This document shows, piece after piece, positions 46,394 to 57,178 of a stretch of 64,000 bases of DNA. Each line of letters begins with the position of its first letter. Positions within the stretch are counted from its first letter, which is position 1. The position numbers were made by a program, and so were the translations under genes. The stretch is from Alviniconcha marisindica. Its lineage: Eukaryota > Mollusca > Gastropoda > Provannidae. Under the pieces are notes generated by a model. That model searched no databases, was not told the origin of the DNA, and saw nothing but the letters and a program-made list of their open reading frames with translations. The stretch spans positions 392,001 to 456,000 of the forward strand of contig JABMCL010000934.1 in the NCBI GenBank assembly GCA_018857735.1. The letters run 5' to 3'.

Positions 46394-47850
46394 CTAAATT
46401 TGTATCAGCTTTTTGTAATACAACCATTCGGTTGCTATCTTGTCATATGACATCGTTAATATCGCATTATATTTGTCTACATCAAATGTCTTTTTTACAT
46501 AGTGTTTGAACAGGTGCAGCTGAGGTATGTTCTTGTTGATCTTACAAGTATAAATATAGAACTTTGCATGCAAAATTATCAAATCAAAGGCGCTGTCTGA
46601 TTTAATTTGGCTGTCATGACCAAAAAGTACAAAAAATTTGTTAAGCGCTATTGTCCTCGCATTTGAGCTCCCGGTATTAAGTGTAGTCTGGAACTGTTCC
46701 CCAAAAGACTTTATGTACACACATCTCCAAAAAAATTGATTGATAGAGTCTCTTTCCCGTCTACAAAAAGAACAGTTAATGTCATTTTCAATACCCATGC
46801 ATTAAAACAATATTGGTAGCTAATATTCTATGTACAAGTCTTATCTGGAACCATTTTAGTTTTATCTCTTGGATGTTTTGCATTTTCTTAAAGGTTCTGC
46901 TCCAGTCAATGTCTGTATTCAATCTTGCTTCCCATTTTTCACAGCACTTAGGTTTATCTTTACCCTGTGTAAGCATTTCATAATACAGGCGTGAACCTTT
47001 TTGTTGACCGTAAATAATCTTAAGGTCTTTGTCAAATCGGTTGAACTATTACTCTCAACTGTTAGTCCCGTTTTACATATGTAGCTTTTAATAGCTTGTA
47101 CAATATATGTAATGTAATCTGTATTAATTCTGTATATTTCTTTAAACCTTTTAAATAACATAAACGTACCATTTTCATTCAGAATGTTTTTGATAAAACA
47201 TACACCTTTGTCTATCCACTTTTTATTAAAAAAACAGTTTTATTTCCAACCAGAATATTATTGTTGCAGAAAATAGGATCTGCGACTAGTTCTTCTGAGT
47301 TCTCTACCTGTATTTGTTTACCAAACTCTCTATATGCTTTAAATACATGAATCCAAAACCTATTAAAATTATTTTCCTGAGTAGGGAGGCTTGATCCCAA
47401 TTGTTCAAGCAGTAACACTTTCGGGTAAGTTGATGTAATTATACCTTTCCACTTGTGATCACTTGTTTTTAGTTTTCGTATCCAACTTAGCTTCAGTGCA
47501 TTAATATAATGTCTAATATTTGGTATGCCAAGTCCTCCCTTTGCAATAGTTATGATGGTTACTTTCCTACTTATCCTGTCTTGTTTTCTATTCCATATGA
47601 ACTGAAACACGGTCTTCTGCAACGCGTCCACCAGACTGTCTGGTGGATTTGGCAATAAAATCCATAGGTGGATAATTTTAGACAAAATAAGCGACTTCAG
47701 AACAGCTACTCTACTGAGTGGTGTTATTTGTCTTTTTAACCATACTTTGTACAATGCTTTTATTTCTAAAAAATTCTCACGAAAGTTGAGTAGCTCACAC
47801 TCTTTTAAATTATTAGTAAACCAAATACCAAGTATTTTAAATTTAGATGC
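46394..47850 (-). pseudogene. LINE ORF2 C-terminal part, several frame breaks
   Basis: Segments in successive frames: RVAVLKSLILSKIIHLWILL and PKGGLGIPN-like text (47212-47754), FFNKKWIDKGVCFIKNILNE (about 47225), GSRLYYEMLTQGKDKPKCCE (about 46990), then CSFCRRERDSINQFFWRC (46740), a C-terminal Cys motif in which the usual His appears to be Gln. Stop at 46394. Confidence 0.85.
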
Positions 47851-48077
47851 AAATTTGGCATATATTTAATGGGTGAATTTCTTTTATTACCAAGCCATAT
47901 AACACTAGTCTTCCCCGCGTTCAAGAAGAGACCCGATTTGTTTCCAAATGTATTAATAATCTTAACTGTTTCCTCAAATGAGTTCTTGTCACCTTCTAAC
48001 ATAATTTCAGTATCATCAGCATACTGCAAAATTTTGTACTCAGTTTCTCCTATTAAAATACCTTTAATATTCTTATT
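47805..48077 (-). pseudogene. LINE ORF2 continuation with YADD box
   Basis: Same frame as the upstream ORF after the stop codon. Reads ETEYKILQYADDTEIMLEGD, the RT catalytic box, then LFLNAGKTSVIWLG. A frame break near 47860 follows; the text resumes in another frame as FKILGIWFTNNL. Confidence 0.9.
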
Positions 48078-50156
48078 TTACCTAATCATAGCAGCAAGTA
48101 TTTCTATGCATAAAATAAATAGATATGGTGATATTGGGTCCCCCTGTCTACATCCCCTCTGAATTGAAAACCATTCTGATAATTGTCCATTAACCGTGAC
48201 AGATGACTTTATATCTCTATAAAATGTGAATATCCACTGGCTAATATCGGGCCCAAATCCAAACGCATGTAAAACTTTAAACATAAATCTCCAATCCACT
48301 GAATCGAAGGCTTTTTCAAAGTCTAAACACAAGAGTAGCCCAGGCATATTTTCTTTGTTCAAATATCTAATTAAATCGTATATCAGTCGAATATTATCTC
48401 CTATATATCTGTTGGCCATAAACCCAGTTTGGTCTTCATTGATCAAAGAAGGCAGGACACAGTTTAAGCGATTGGCAATACACGTGGATCCTATTTTGTA
48501 AACAACATTAAGGAGTGAAATTGGCCTCCAGTTTTTTATTAAGTCTTTTGATTTGTCTCCTTTTGGTATGCATATTATTATTCCTTCTTTCTGTGTTGAT
48601 GATAATTCACCTTTTCTAAACCCATTATTTAATGATTTAACAACGAATGCACCCAGCTGTCGCCAAAAAAACTTAAAGAATTCAACAGTAAAACCATCAG
48701 AGCCAGGGCTTTTATTGTTTTTGATGTTCTTGAGTGCAACGCTTGCTTCATCTAAAGTAATTTCCCCTTCGAGTGAGGTCTTTTCTTGCACTGTCAATGT
48801 TGGTATATCCTCAACCAAGTCTAATATTTCACAATCTTCTAACTGTCTGTCAGAGTATAATCTTTCATAAAACATTTTGACTTCCTTTATAATGTCCTTG
48901 GTTTCATATATTTCCTCACCATTGTTTAAAGTAAGCCTAATCATTTGTTTACTAACGTAATTATGTTTTTCAAGTGCACAAAAATATTTTGTAATTTTTT
49001 TGCCTTCGGCAACCCATCTTGCTCTCGATCGAAGCAGAACTCCCTCCATCTTTTTCTCTCTATGTGCAATTAGCTCCTGTTTATAAGATTCTAGTTTCCC
49101 TTTCTCATCTTCTGTCAATTTAATTTTAGTTTCTAAGCTCTGAATATTGTTCTGCAAATCCCTTTCCTTTTCCTGATCCACACATTTTTTCATTGTAGCA
49201 TACGAGATTGTCTTTGACCTAATTTTCATAAGTAGTACATCTAAAAATAGCTGATCGGAAATTACAAATTGAATGTCACATTTTGGGATGAAAGGAAGTT
49301 GTTCACGAGAATAGGGTAGAGCTGCATATTCTTCAATCACGGTTCTTATAACATCATTTATTTCGTTTGCAAACAGCTTATCTTTTAACAGGGAATTATT
49401 AAATTTCCACAATAGCTTATTTCTGGTTTCTAATTTCCCTAAAGTCAAAGTCAATGTGATCATGGAATGATCTGTCCGGTAACCGGGCTTAATGTCTGCT
49501 TCTGTCACGTAAGTGGACAGCAAATCTGAAATTAGGAAAAAGTCCAATCTACTCTGTTGAAGGGGTGTGTTTCTGCGCCACGTATACCATCTCATTTCAG
49601 GATGAATTTCTCTCCAAATATCTAATAGGTCGAGGTTTATCATTAAATTTTCGACTTGTTCTTGTGCTTTAGCATTATTAAAGTGTTTATAATTATAATA
49701 ATCTAATGTGAAATCCAAGACTAAATTCCGGTCTCCTCCAATAATAAGATTTTCAAAGCCAACTTCACTGATCCGTTCCTCAAGCTCAGCATAAAACTCC
49801 GGATTATCATGGTTTGGGCCATACAAACTGATGATCACAAAATCTTTATCCATTATTCTGACAGTGGCAAATATATAATTTCCAGCAATATCTTTATAAA
49901 CCTTGTTTACAGAAAATTTGAAATTATTATTAAATAATATTGCGACACCCCTTGAACTTGAATTATATGAGGCAAAATAACATTTATAACCCCACTCAGC
50001 CCGAATACAGTTCTCTAGTTTTGGATCAAAGTGGGTATCCTGCAGTAGGTATATGGAATATGACTTATCTCTTAAATAGTGAAAAACATCTCTCCTCTTG
50101 CACAGGTCAGCTAGGTCTTGGCAGTTCATTGAAACAACCTTAACTGTATTGGTCAT
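48078..50156 (-). CDS. LINE ORF2, endonuclease plus RT (to premature stop)
   Basis: 692 codons from Met at 50156. Residues ~5-240 form an APE-type endonuclease: VVSMNCQDL, LLQDTHF (usual QETH has Glu), GGDRNLVLD (usual GGDFN), RLDFFLI and RTDHSMI. Thus two family-typical positions are altered. Residues ~460-690 are RT blocks: NWRPISLLNVVYKI, LLCLDFEKAFDSVDW and QRGCRQGDPISPYLF. The frame ends at a TAA after AAMIR, where the sequence clearly continues downstream. Provides reverse transcription and nicking in active relatives; not functional here. Confidence 0.9.
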   Translation of the reverse strand: MTNTVKVVSMNCQDLADLCKRRDVFHYLRDKSYSIYLLQDTHFDPKLENCIRAEWGYKCYFASYNSSSRGVAILFNNNFKFSVNKVYKDIAGNYIFATVRIMDKDFVIISLYGPNHDNPEFYAELEERISEVGFENLIIGGDRNLVLDFTLDYYNYKHFNNAKAQEQVENLMINLDLLDIWREIHPEMRWYTWRRNTPLQQSRLDFFLISDLLSTYVTEADIKPGYRTDHSMITLTLTLGKLETRNKLLWKFNNSLLKDKLFANEINDVIRTVIEEYAALPYSREQLPFIPKCDIQFVISDQLFLDVLLMKIRSKTISYATMKKCVDQEKERDLQNNIQSLETKIKLTEDEKGKLESYKQELIAHREKKMEGVLLRSRARWVAEGKKITKYFCALEKHNYVSKQMIRLTLNNGEEIYETKDIIKEVKMFYERLYSDRQLEDCEILDLVEDIPTLTVQEKTSLEGEITLDEASVALKNIKNNKSPGSDGFTVEFFKFFWRQLGAFVVKSLNNGFRKGELSSTQKEGIIICIPKGDKSKDLIKNWRPISLLNVVYKIGSTCIANRLNCVLPSLINEDQTGFMANRYIGDNIRLIYDLIRYLNKENMPGLLLCLDFEKAFDSVDWRFMFKVLHAFGFGPDISQWIFTFYRDIKSSVTVNGQLSEWFSIQRGCRQGDPISPYLFILCIEILAAMIR

Positions 50157-50159
50157 GGT

Positions 50160-50632
50160 ATGCGTGATCTAATCCCACTACAGCCAGGAGACACTATCCA
50201 ACAAAGCAGAAGCATCATGGAAGGAACCACTTTCACGTGCGAACATAGCTCACAAAAATCTGCCACAAATATCCATACAAACAGTTCAAAACCTAAGCCA
50301 GTATAGGCACATGACGTACATACGCACAGATCACAACACGCTGAACCCAGCGCTGAATATGCACGTACAAACATAATAAATTCAAAGTCCATGGCCAATA
50401 TAATACAACCAAAAAACAGGCAAACGGACAAACAATACAACCAACTAACAGGCATAAACAGGTACACAAAAATTCCACACACAAAAAAAGTTACAGTATA
50501 CTAAGCTGTAGAAGAAAAGGAAAAGAGTGATTTTCTGGTGAAATCGCTGATCAAGCAACGCAAAAAGATATCATTCGACTGTCGAGTGCAGCTCAGAAGA
50601 TATGAACTTAAAGCAAAAAAGAAAGAAAAAAG

Positions 50633-50691
<59 letters not shown>

Positions 50692-51780
50692 ACACACACA
50701 GAGAATTGGTCTAGTAAGCGAGGCCGGCCCCAACATCTACCACAAGACCACACTTGGACTGCAGTTTTTAACTTCATTTACTCATTCAAACAAGTCTACA
50801 TATATCTAAAATTTGCCTAAATGTCCTTATGCTGTGCATTTTCCTTCTCTGATTAATGCTGAATCTGCAGATACCAGAACCATGGCTGTATCTCTTTCCA
50901 TTCCAGAGTTTGATTTGCTTCAATGCTATTACCATCAAAGATTTGCAGGATATTTGCACCCTTTTTTCTCATGGAAACTTGCCTCTGTAGGTAAAATTTA
51001 GCTTGCACTTCTTTAGACTTGTGAATTTGTATGGTCTAATTAATGCTGAATCAGTTGATATCAGAATTATGGTTGTACCTCTTTCCATTCCCATGTTATG
51101 TTTGATCTTGTCACGGTACCGTCAAAGATTGGTGATAGGACAATGTCAAAATTAGCGATTTTTCCATTTTTGGCACTCTGCATCTCCAATATTTGAGTAA
51201 GGATGACTACTGAAAAAATTGTGTTTAGTCTACGTGGTGCAGACACTGTGTAAAACAAGTTGGGTGGATGTGTGACCAATAATTTTTATGTTAGATCCAT
51301 ACAAAAATGGCATTTTGTAAAATGCGCATAAAAGGCCTAAAATGGTGACTATTTGAAGGGTGATATCTCAAAAAATATTATAGATAAATTAATGAAATTT
51401 GGCTTGTGTACTTTCCTTGTGACCCTCTTTACTGTTACATGTTAATGGATTGCATTGCTTGCTTTTACAAATTTGGCTGGACCTACCTACTCACTTACAA
51501 CACACATCTGACTCACTTACAACACACATCTTACTCACAGTTACAACACACAGGTTCACATGTTTCCCAGGCTTTAGAATTAGAGGGAGAACATTTGACA
51601 GTTCTGGGTCCTCAGCAGAGGGGACCATCATTTCTGCATCTGAGTACCGGTACTCGTACAACAAACATACCTAAGAAAGAACACTAGAACAACACACCTA
51701 GAATGCTAGCTGTGGAATGGTTCAGCATGCTCGGTGAGCACTGGTATACCCAAAACAGTACAACAGATATACTGGTAGGT
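50160..51780. other. Intron right of LINE
   Basis: Minus-strand 50153-50482 is a 109-codon Cys-rich hydrophobic frame just upstream of LINE ORF2. It does not resemble ORF1 and is probably chance or LINE leader. GA tract at 50640-50690. Two diverged ~190-bp direct copies start near 50850 and 51040 (TTAATGCTGAATC ... CTCTTTCCATTCC). Confidence 0.6.
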
Positions 51781-51789
51781 CCACAAAAC

Positions 51790-51850
51790 AGACAGCATAC
51801 CCAGAATGACAGGGATGAGATAGGCGAGGGGGCTCAGTGAGCACTGGTAT
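51790..51850. repeat. Duplicate of HTT exon 6 3' end plus donor
   Basis: CAGCATACCCAGAATGACAG and GATGAGATAGGCGAGGGGGC repeat the true exon 6 end (51904-51955) with an internal deletion. Confidence 0.88.
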
Positions 51851-51909
51851 ACCCAAAACACTACTGATAGTCTGCTATATTGGTGTGTACTACAGAAGAG
51901 ACAGCATAC

Positions 51910-52051
51910 CCAGAATGACAGTGATGAGATAGGTGAAGAAACTGAGGGGGCTCCGTGAGTACTGGCAGATGAGGGAGAGACTGCTGGCAGCCATTCGCCG
52001 ACACACAGCAGATGGAGACATGAGGTTGGTCAGAAACGACTTCAGCAATGC
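51910..52051 (-). CDS. HTT: HTT exon 6 (human exon 7 equivalent)
   Basis: The 142-nt exon encodes ALLKSFLTNLMSPSAVCRRM then AASSLSLICQYSR, aligning with the human HEAT unit containing [20 protein letters not shown]. Acceptor TTACAG, donor GTATGC. A second copy of its last ~45 bases with the same donor lies downstream near 51790-51846, a partial duplication of the exon end. Confidence 0.95.
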
Positions 52052-52089
52052 CTGTAAGTAAAACGTATGTGGTTATGATACTACTTCAC

Positions 52090-53640
52090 ACGTCAAAGAC
52101 AGCATGTTACTATGACACAGATGAAAGACAGTGTGTTACTAAGCTACACAGATGAAATACAAAATGTTACACCGATCAAAGACAGTATGTTTTGTATGTT
52201 ACAAAACACAGATGAAAGACAGCATGCTACACAGATGAAAGATAGTATGTTACCATACTACACTGATCAAAAACAGAATGTTACTATGACACACAGATGA
52301 ATGCATGTTACAATACTACATTGATCAAAGACACTGTTAGTGTTACTACACTCCTCAGAAGAAGAAAAAAAAAATCAAAAAAAAATCCAGCATGTTAATT
52401 TGTTATAATACTGTACAGAATACAGATGAAGCCAGAATGTTACTATGACACACATGAAATACAGCATGTTAATATGCTACACTGATAAAAGACACCATAA
52501 AAGACTACAACACATACAAAGGTGAATGAAAGCATGCTACTATCTATGCTGATGAAAGGCAGCATGTTACTAATACTATACTACATTGATGGTAGACAGC
52601 ATATTACTATGCTATGCAGACGAAAGACAGCATATTACTAATACTATGCCATACAGACACAAAAAAAAGCATGTTACTAATACTATACTATACTGATGAA
52701 AAATAGCATATCACTACTACACAGATAAAAGACGGCATGTTATTACACTACAGTGATGAAATGCAGCATGTTACTATACTATGCTGATGAAACAAAAGAC
52801 AGTATGCTACTATACAGATGAAAGAGCACGTTGCTGTACCCCACTGATGAAAGACAGCATGTTGCTACCACATAGATGAAAGACAGTATGCTACTATACA
52901 GATCAAAGACAACATGTTACAACCACACAGATGAAAGACAGTATGCTACTATACAGATCAAAGACAACATGTTACAAGCACACAGATGAAAGACAGTATG
53001 CTACTGTACAGATCAAAGAAAATGTTACAAGCACACAGATGAAAGACAGTATGCTACTATACAGATCAAAGACAACATGTTACAACCACACAGATGAAAG
53101 ACAGTATGCTACTATACAGATCAAAGACAACATGTTACAACCACACAGATGAAAGACAGTATGCTACTATACAGATCAAAGACATGTTACAAGCACACAG
53201 ATGAAAGACAGTATGCTACTGTACAGATCAAAGACAACATGTTACAAGCACACAGATGAAAGGCAGTAGGCTACTAAACAGATGAAAGACAACATGTTAC
53301 AAGCACACAGATGAAAGACAGTATGCTACTATACAGATCAAAGACAACATGTTACAAGCACACAGATGAAAGACAGTATGCTACTGTACAGATGAAAGAC
53401 AGTATGCTACTGTACAGATGAAAGACAGCATGCTTGTACAGATCAAAGACAACATGTTACAAGCACACAGATGAAAGACAGTATGCTACTGTACAGATCA
53501 AAGACAGTATGCTACTGTACAGATGAAAGACAGTATGCTACTGTACAGATGAAAGACAGCATGCTACTGTACAGATGAAAGACAGCATGCTACTAAAATC
53601 TGCTACTGTACAGATGAAAGAGCATGCTGCTATACTCCAC
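52090..53640. repeat. ~22/45-bp minisatellite around AGATGAAAGACAG
   Basis: Loose at the left, regular from 52800 (units CACAGATGAAAGACAGTATG and CTACTATACAGATCAAAGAC). Confidence 0.9.
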
Positions 53641-53929
53641 AGATGAAAGACATCATGTCACTGTCACAAAGACAAACAAGGTTTGTTAAGTTGCACTGCA
53701 AAATACACTGTTATTGTGTGCCTCAAATTACACCTGTTATTGTGTGCCTCAAATTACACCTGTTATTGTGTGCCTCAAATTACACCTGTTATTGTATAAC
53801 TAGATACTGTAAGTCACTCTTACTTTCAGTCTGGTTATTAGTAACAGTACATCAACACACACCTAGTTTACTTACAAGGCATCAATGGTATTGAGAATAT
53901 AGAACTGAAAAACAATGATGTTTTGAACC

Positions 53930-54640
53930 ATCACCGTGACTTTGACCTTTAATACAGCTATTCAGTCTTTTCACAGGATACTTTGGTTTATGAAGACATA
54001 CCATTAAAATATGTTTGAATGCAAAAGGATCACCAGTTCTGAAGATCTAGCACAAAACTGTCATATTTTGATTATAGAGCCTTTAATGTGACCTTGACCT
54101 TGGCAATAGCAAAACAATCTTTTTGCACTATACTTGGGCTCATGATGATGCATCATCATACTAAGTTTGGCTACAAAGGGTTAAATTGTTCAGAAGATAC
54201 CACCTGGATATTCAGTGAAGCACTGAACCTTCACTGTTACCTTGACCTTGAAAAAAGCACAGCAAACTTTTCAAGACTGGTTTATGATGATGTACCATAA
54301 AACATGCCAACCCCCCCCCCCCCCCCCCCCAATCTCTTTTTTCATTTTTCTTTTTTTCAGCAGCACTTCATCCCCCATAGTGTCATAGTCTTCAAAATGT
54401 TGAAGTTGGACACTATATGGAAGAAGAACTATTAGTCACAAAAGGACCAATAACTCAGTAGAAAAGTCATGTTTTGAGTATATGAGCCCTATGACCTTGA
54501 CCTTGAAGACAGCAATACAATTGTTTCTCATGACACTCCAGCTTATGATAATGTATCACCGTACAAGTCTGGTTACAAAAGGTTCAGCATTTCAGAAGAT
54601 TCCATCTGGCCAAACATGACAATCTGTTTGGCATTGAGTT
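53930..54640. repeat. Dispersed-repeat family, 3-4 diverged copies with TGACCTTGACCTT
   Basis: Copies at about 53935, 54088, 54238 and 54490 start with GTGACCTTGACCTT-like text and share CTTATGATGATG and GGTTACAAAAGGTT segments. Reverse complement gives AAGGTCAAGGTCA. Poly-C run at 54311. Confidence 0.8.
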
Positions 54641-54649
54641 CAGTCTTAC

Positions 54650-54788
54650 CTTGACCTCAGAGTCATTGGCAAAAGCCATGAGTGCAGAGCAAATCTTTGG
54701 CATGGAGTTGGACAGTGTTTCTTGCACAGCCTCCTCCTCCCGTCTACAAATGCGAGCAATGTAAGGCAGCAGGTTGACTATGTAGGGT
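54650..54788 (-). CDS. HTT: HTT exon 5 (human exon 6 equivalent)
   Basis: The 139-nt exon encodes PYIVNLLPYIARICRREEEA then VQETL and MPKIC, matching the human segment [20 protein letters not shown] and onwards. Acceptor CCTCAG, donor GTAAGAC, phases consistent with both neighbours. Confidence 0.95.
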
Positions 54789-54899
54789 CTGAGGAAAAAA
54801 GCAAAGAAAAAAAGTACACAATATCAACAAATGTTCACATGGAGGGTCTAATGCACAAAATGGGAAATGTCTGCACTATATAACTTTGATTCCTTTCAA

Positions 54900-55235
54900 C
54901 TCTTTGGTGACCTGGCATGAAAGGGGACCATGGTCACTAAACCTGGCATGAAAGGGGACCATGGTCACTAAAACTGGCATGAAAAGGGGACCACAGGCAC
55001 TAAACCTGGCATGAAAAGGGGACCACAGGCACTAAACCTGGCATGAAAAGGGGACCACAGGCACTAAACCTGGCATGAAAAGGGGACCTGGCATGAAAAG
55101 GGGACCATGGTCACTAAACCTGGCATGAAAAGGGGACCACGGTCACTAAACCTGGCATGAAAAGGGGACCACGGTCACTAAACCTGGCATGAAAAGGGGA
55201 CCACAGGCACTAAACCTGGCATGAAAAGGTACAGC
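54900..55235. repeat. ~34-bp minisatellite, ~9 copies
   Basis: Unit CACTAAACCTGGCATGAAAA plus GGGGACCAC(A/G)GG. Confidence 0.93.
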
Positions 55236-55239
55236 TTAC

Positions 55240-56040
55240 TGAAGGCCATCATCATCAGGCTTTCAAAGGTCCTGCTTAAACAGCATGTGAGAAAAGAACA
55301 ACAGTAAAGTAACAGCCTGCAACCTTCTCATTATTTTTCATCAAGGCCACTGCAAGTGAAGTGACATTACAAACTGATCATGAACAATGCTGGCCTGTGG
55401 GGCAGAAGTGTACATTACATCATGAGCCAATACTTCACAGGAACAGGGCCAACCACTGTGGCTAACTCCTATGAAACTCCAATTTGAAAGAAAAAGGTGT
55501 ACGTTTCTGCTGAATAATTACTTACAGAGCCACCATACGAAGCCTGAAAAATGAAACTTTTTGCACATTTTCCTTGTTTTCAGGCCAACATATTTATTCA
55601 CATGGGGTCCGCTCTAAGTCTAAATACACTTCAGCTGCAAAAAGCATTATGTGCATACCCTTGTGTGTGGAGAATATTTTAGCACAACACAGGCAGATTT
55701 ATAACAGAATTCAATATCTACTTTAAATATGCACTGAACTAACAAAAGCATTATAAGCTTGTAAGTGTCTGTAATATTTATGCATGGTTTGATCTTGACT
55801 TGTTATCAGCATACAATCAGACAACTAAATGTTTGACTTATCAGGCACCTGTGTTATCTTAAGCAAGTTAAAGGTAGAGTGAATTAAGTCATCAAAACAA
55901 CAATAAGACTAACACTCAGTGGAGGTTACCACCAGCAAAGTTTTGCAAGATCTCACTTACGTAGTTGGGGGAGGAGGGGGGAGGGGGAAGTGTTTACTGG
56001 CATGCATGGCCTCATTGCTAGGCCACTAGCTGAATGATAC
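55240..56040. other. Unique intron sequence
   Basis: No genes or repeats recognised except a short G-rich stretch near 55966-55995. Confidence 0.6.
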
Positions 56041-56049
56041 TCAGCCATG

Positions 56050-56520
56050 CTAGTCAAACAAGGAGGTACTGCCAGTCAAACAGTCATGCCAGTCAAGCAA
56101 AGAGGTCAGGTCAGTCTTACAAAGTGGTCAGTTCAGTCTACAGAGAGGTCAGGTCAGTCTTACAAAGGGGTCAGTTCAGTCTTACAAAGAGGTCAGGACA
56201 GTCTTACAAAGGGGTCATGCCAGTCTAGCAAAGAGGTCATGCCAGTCTAGCAAAGAGGTCAGGTCAGTCTTACAAAGAGGCCATGCCAGTCTAGCAAAGA
56301 GGTCAGGTCAGTCTTACAAAGAGGTCAGGTCAGTCTTACAAAGAGGTAAGGTCAGTCTTACGAAGAGGCCATGCCAGTCAAGCAAAGAGGTCAGGTCCAT
56401 CAATCAAAGAGGTCATGCCAGTCAAGCAAAGAGGTCAGGTCCGTCAAGCAAAGAGGTCATGCTAGTCAAACAAAGAGGTCATGCCAGTCAAACAAAGTGG
56501 TCATGCCAAAATGAGGCAAC
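56050..56520. repeat. ~22-bp minisatellite
   Basis: Units AGTCTTACAAAGAGGTCAGG and AGTCTAGCAAAGAGGTCATG, ~20 copies. It contains many AGGTCAG half-site-like cores. Confidence 0.9.
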
Positions 56521-57038
56521 AAAATAAAGTATATGCCATTTTACAGTAAGAGACCAGAGTTTAAAAAAAAGAAGCAATGTCTTATTACAGTACGTAGACA
56601 ACAGTAAAGAAACAAAGCATGTTTTATTACAGTAAAAGAGGTCAGGCAAGACAAGGTTAACAAAACAAAGCAACCTGGTTCTAAGTTATTACAGAAAGAG
56701 AGGTCAAGACAAAACACAGTCAAAAAATCACCCACACCTTACTAGAGTTAGAGACCACAGTTTAGAATTAAAGAAGTCCTTATTACAATGAGAGATTATC
56801 CTGAAGGAATAAAGTAGGTTCTATTACAGTAAGAGATGAGGACACAGTCTGTGCTGGAAGCCGAGTGAAGAAGGGACACAGTCTGCTCAAAGCACAGTGC
56901 AAAAACCTGAGTGAAGGGGGGGTAACTCTGCTCAAAACACCAAGAACCTGACCATCAGTATTCTGCCCTATCTCAGGTGGCCCTCAGATACCAAGGTGAA
57001 GAGAAACACAGGTAGCAAAGCAGACGAACTAAACCTAC

Positions 57039-57178
57039 CTGCATTTCTGTGGTCTGATGAGGTGACACATGTCAGCAAAGCGCCACAAGGCAGCGCGAAG
57101 AGAACGTGATGACCCATTCTTCTTGATCTCCTTGTACAGCTCCACCTGCAGGCGACCCAAGTTCGTTTCCAGTAGTGT
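57039..57178 (-). CDS. HTT: HTT exon 4 (human exons 4+5 fused)
   Basis: The 140-nt exon encodes [20 protein letters not shown] and then [12 protein letters not shown], the most conserved HEAT block near the N-terminus. Human HTT splits this block into 60- and 80-nt exons. Here no intron is present. Acceptor TGTGCAG, donor GTAGGT. It ends after AG of the Arg codon completed by exon 5. A 23-copy 79-bp array starts next to the acceptor. Confidence 0.96.

Larger units (their letters stand above)
46394..50156 (-). mobile_element. Degenerate Tx1/L1-like LINE, ORF2 region
   Basis: One non-LTR retrotransposon copy in the same orientation as HTT. It carries endonuclease, reverse transcriptase and a C-terminal Cys-rich domain in the right order. 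It is inactive: a TAA interrupts RT before the YADD box, and at least four frame breaks follow (about 47860, 47225, 47000 and 46800). No ORF1 is seen, so it is 5'-truncated or lacks it. Both sides carry simple repeats: GA and CA tracts at 50640-50700; CA tract and poly-A at 46260-46340. Some Tx1-clade elements are known to target microsatellites, so target-specific insertion is possible. Confidence 0.9.

Noticed and set aside
48226..48870. Plus-strand ORFs over the LINE
   Set aside because: Antisense shadows of the RT reading frame.
50153..50482. LINE ORF1
   Set aside because: Cys/hydrophobic text without coiled coil, RRM or zinc knuckle.
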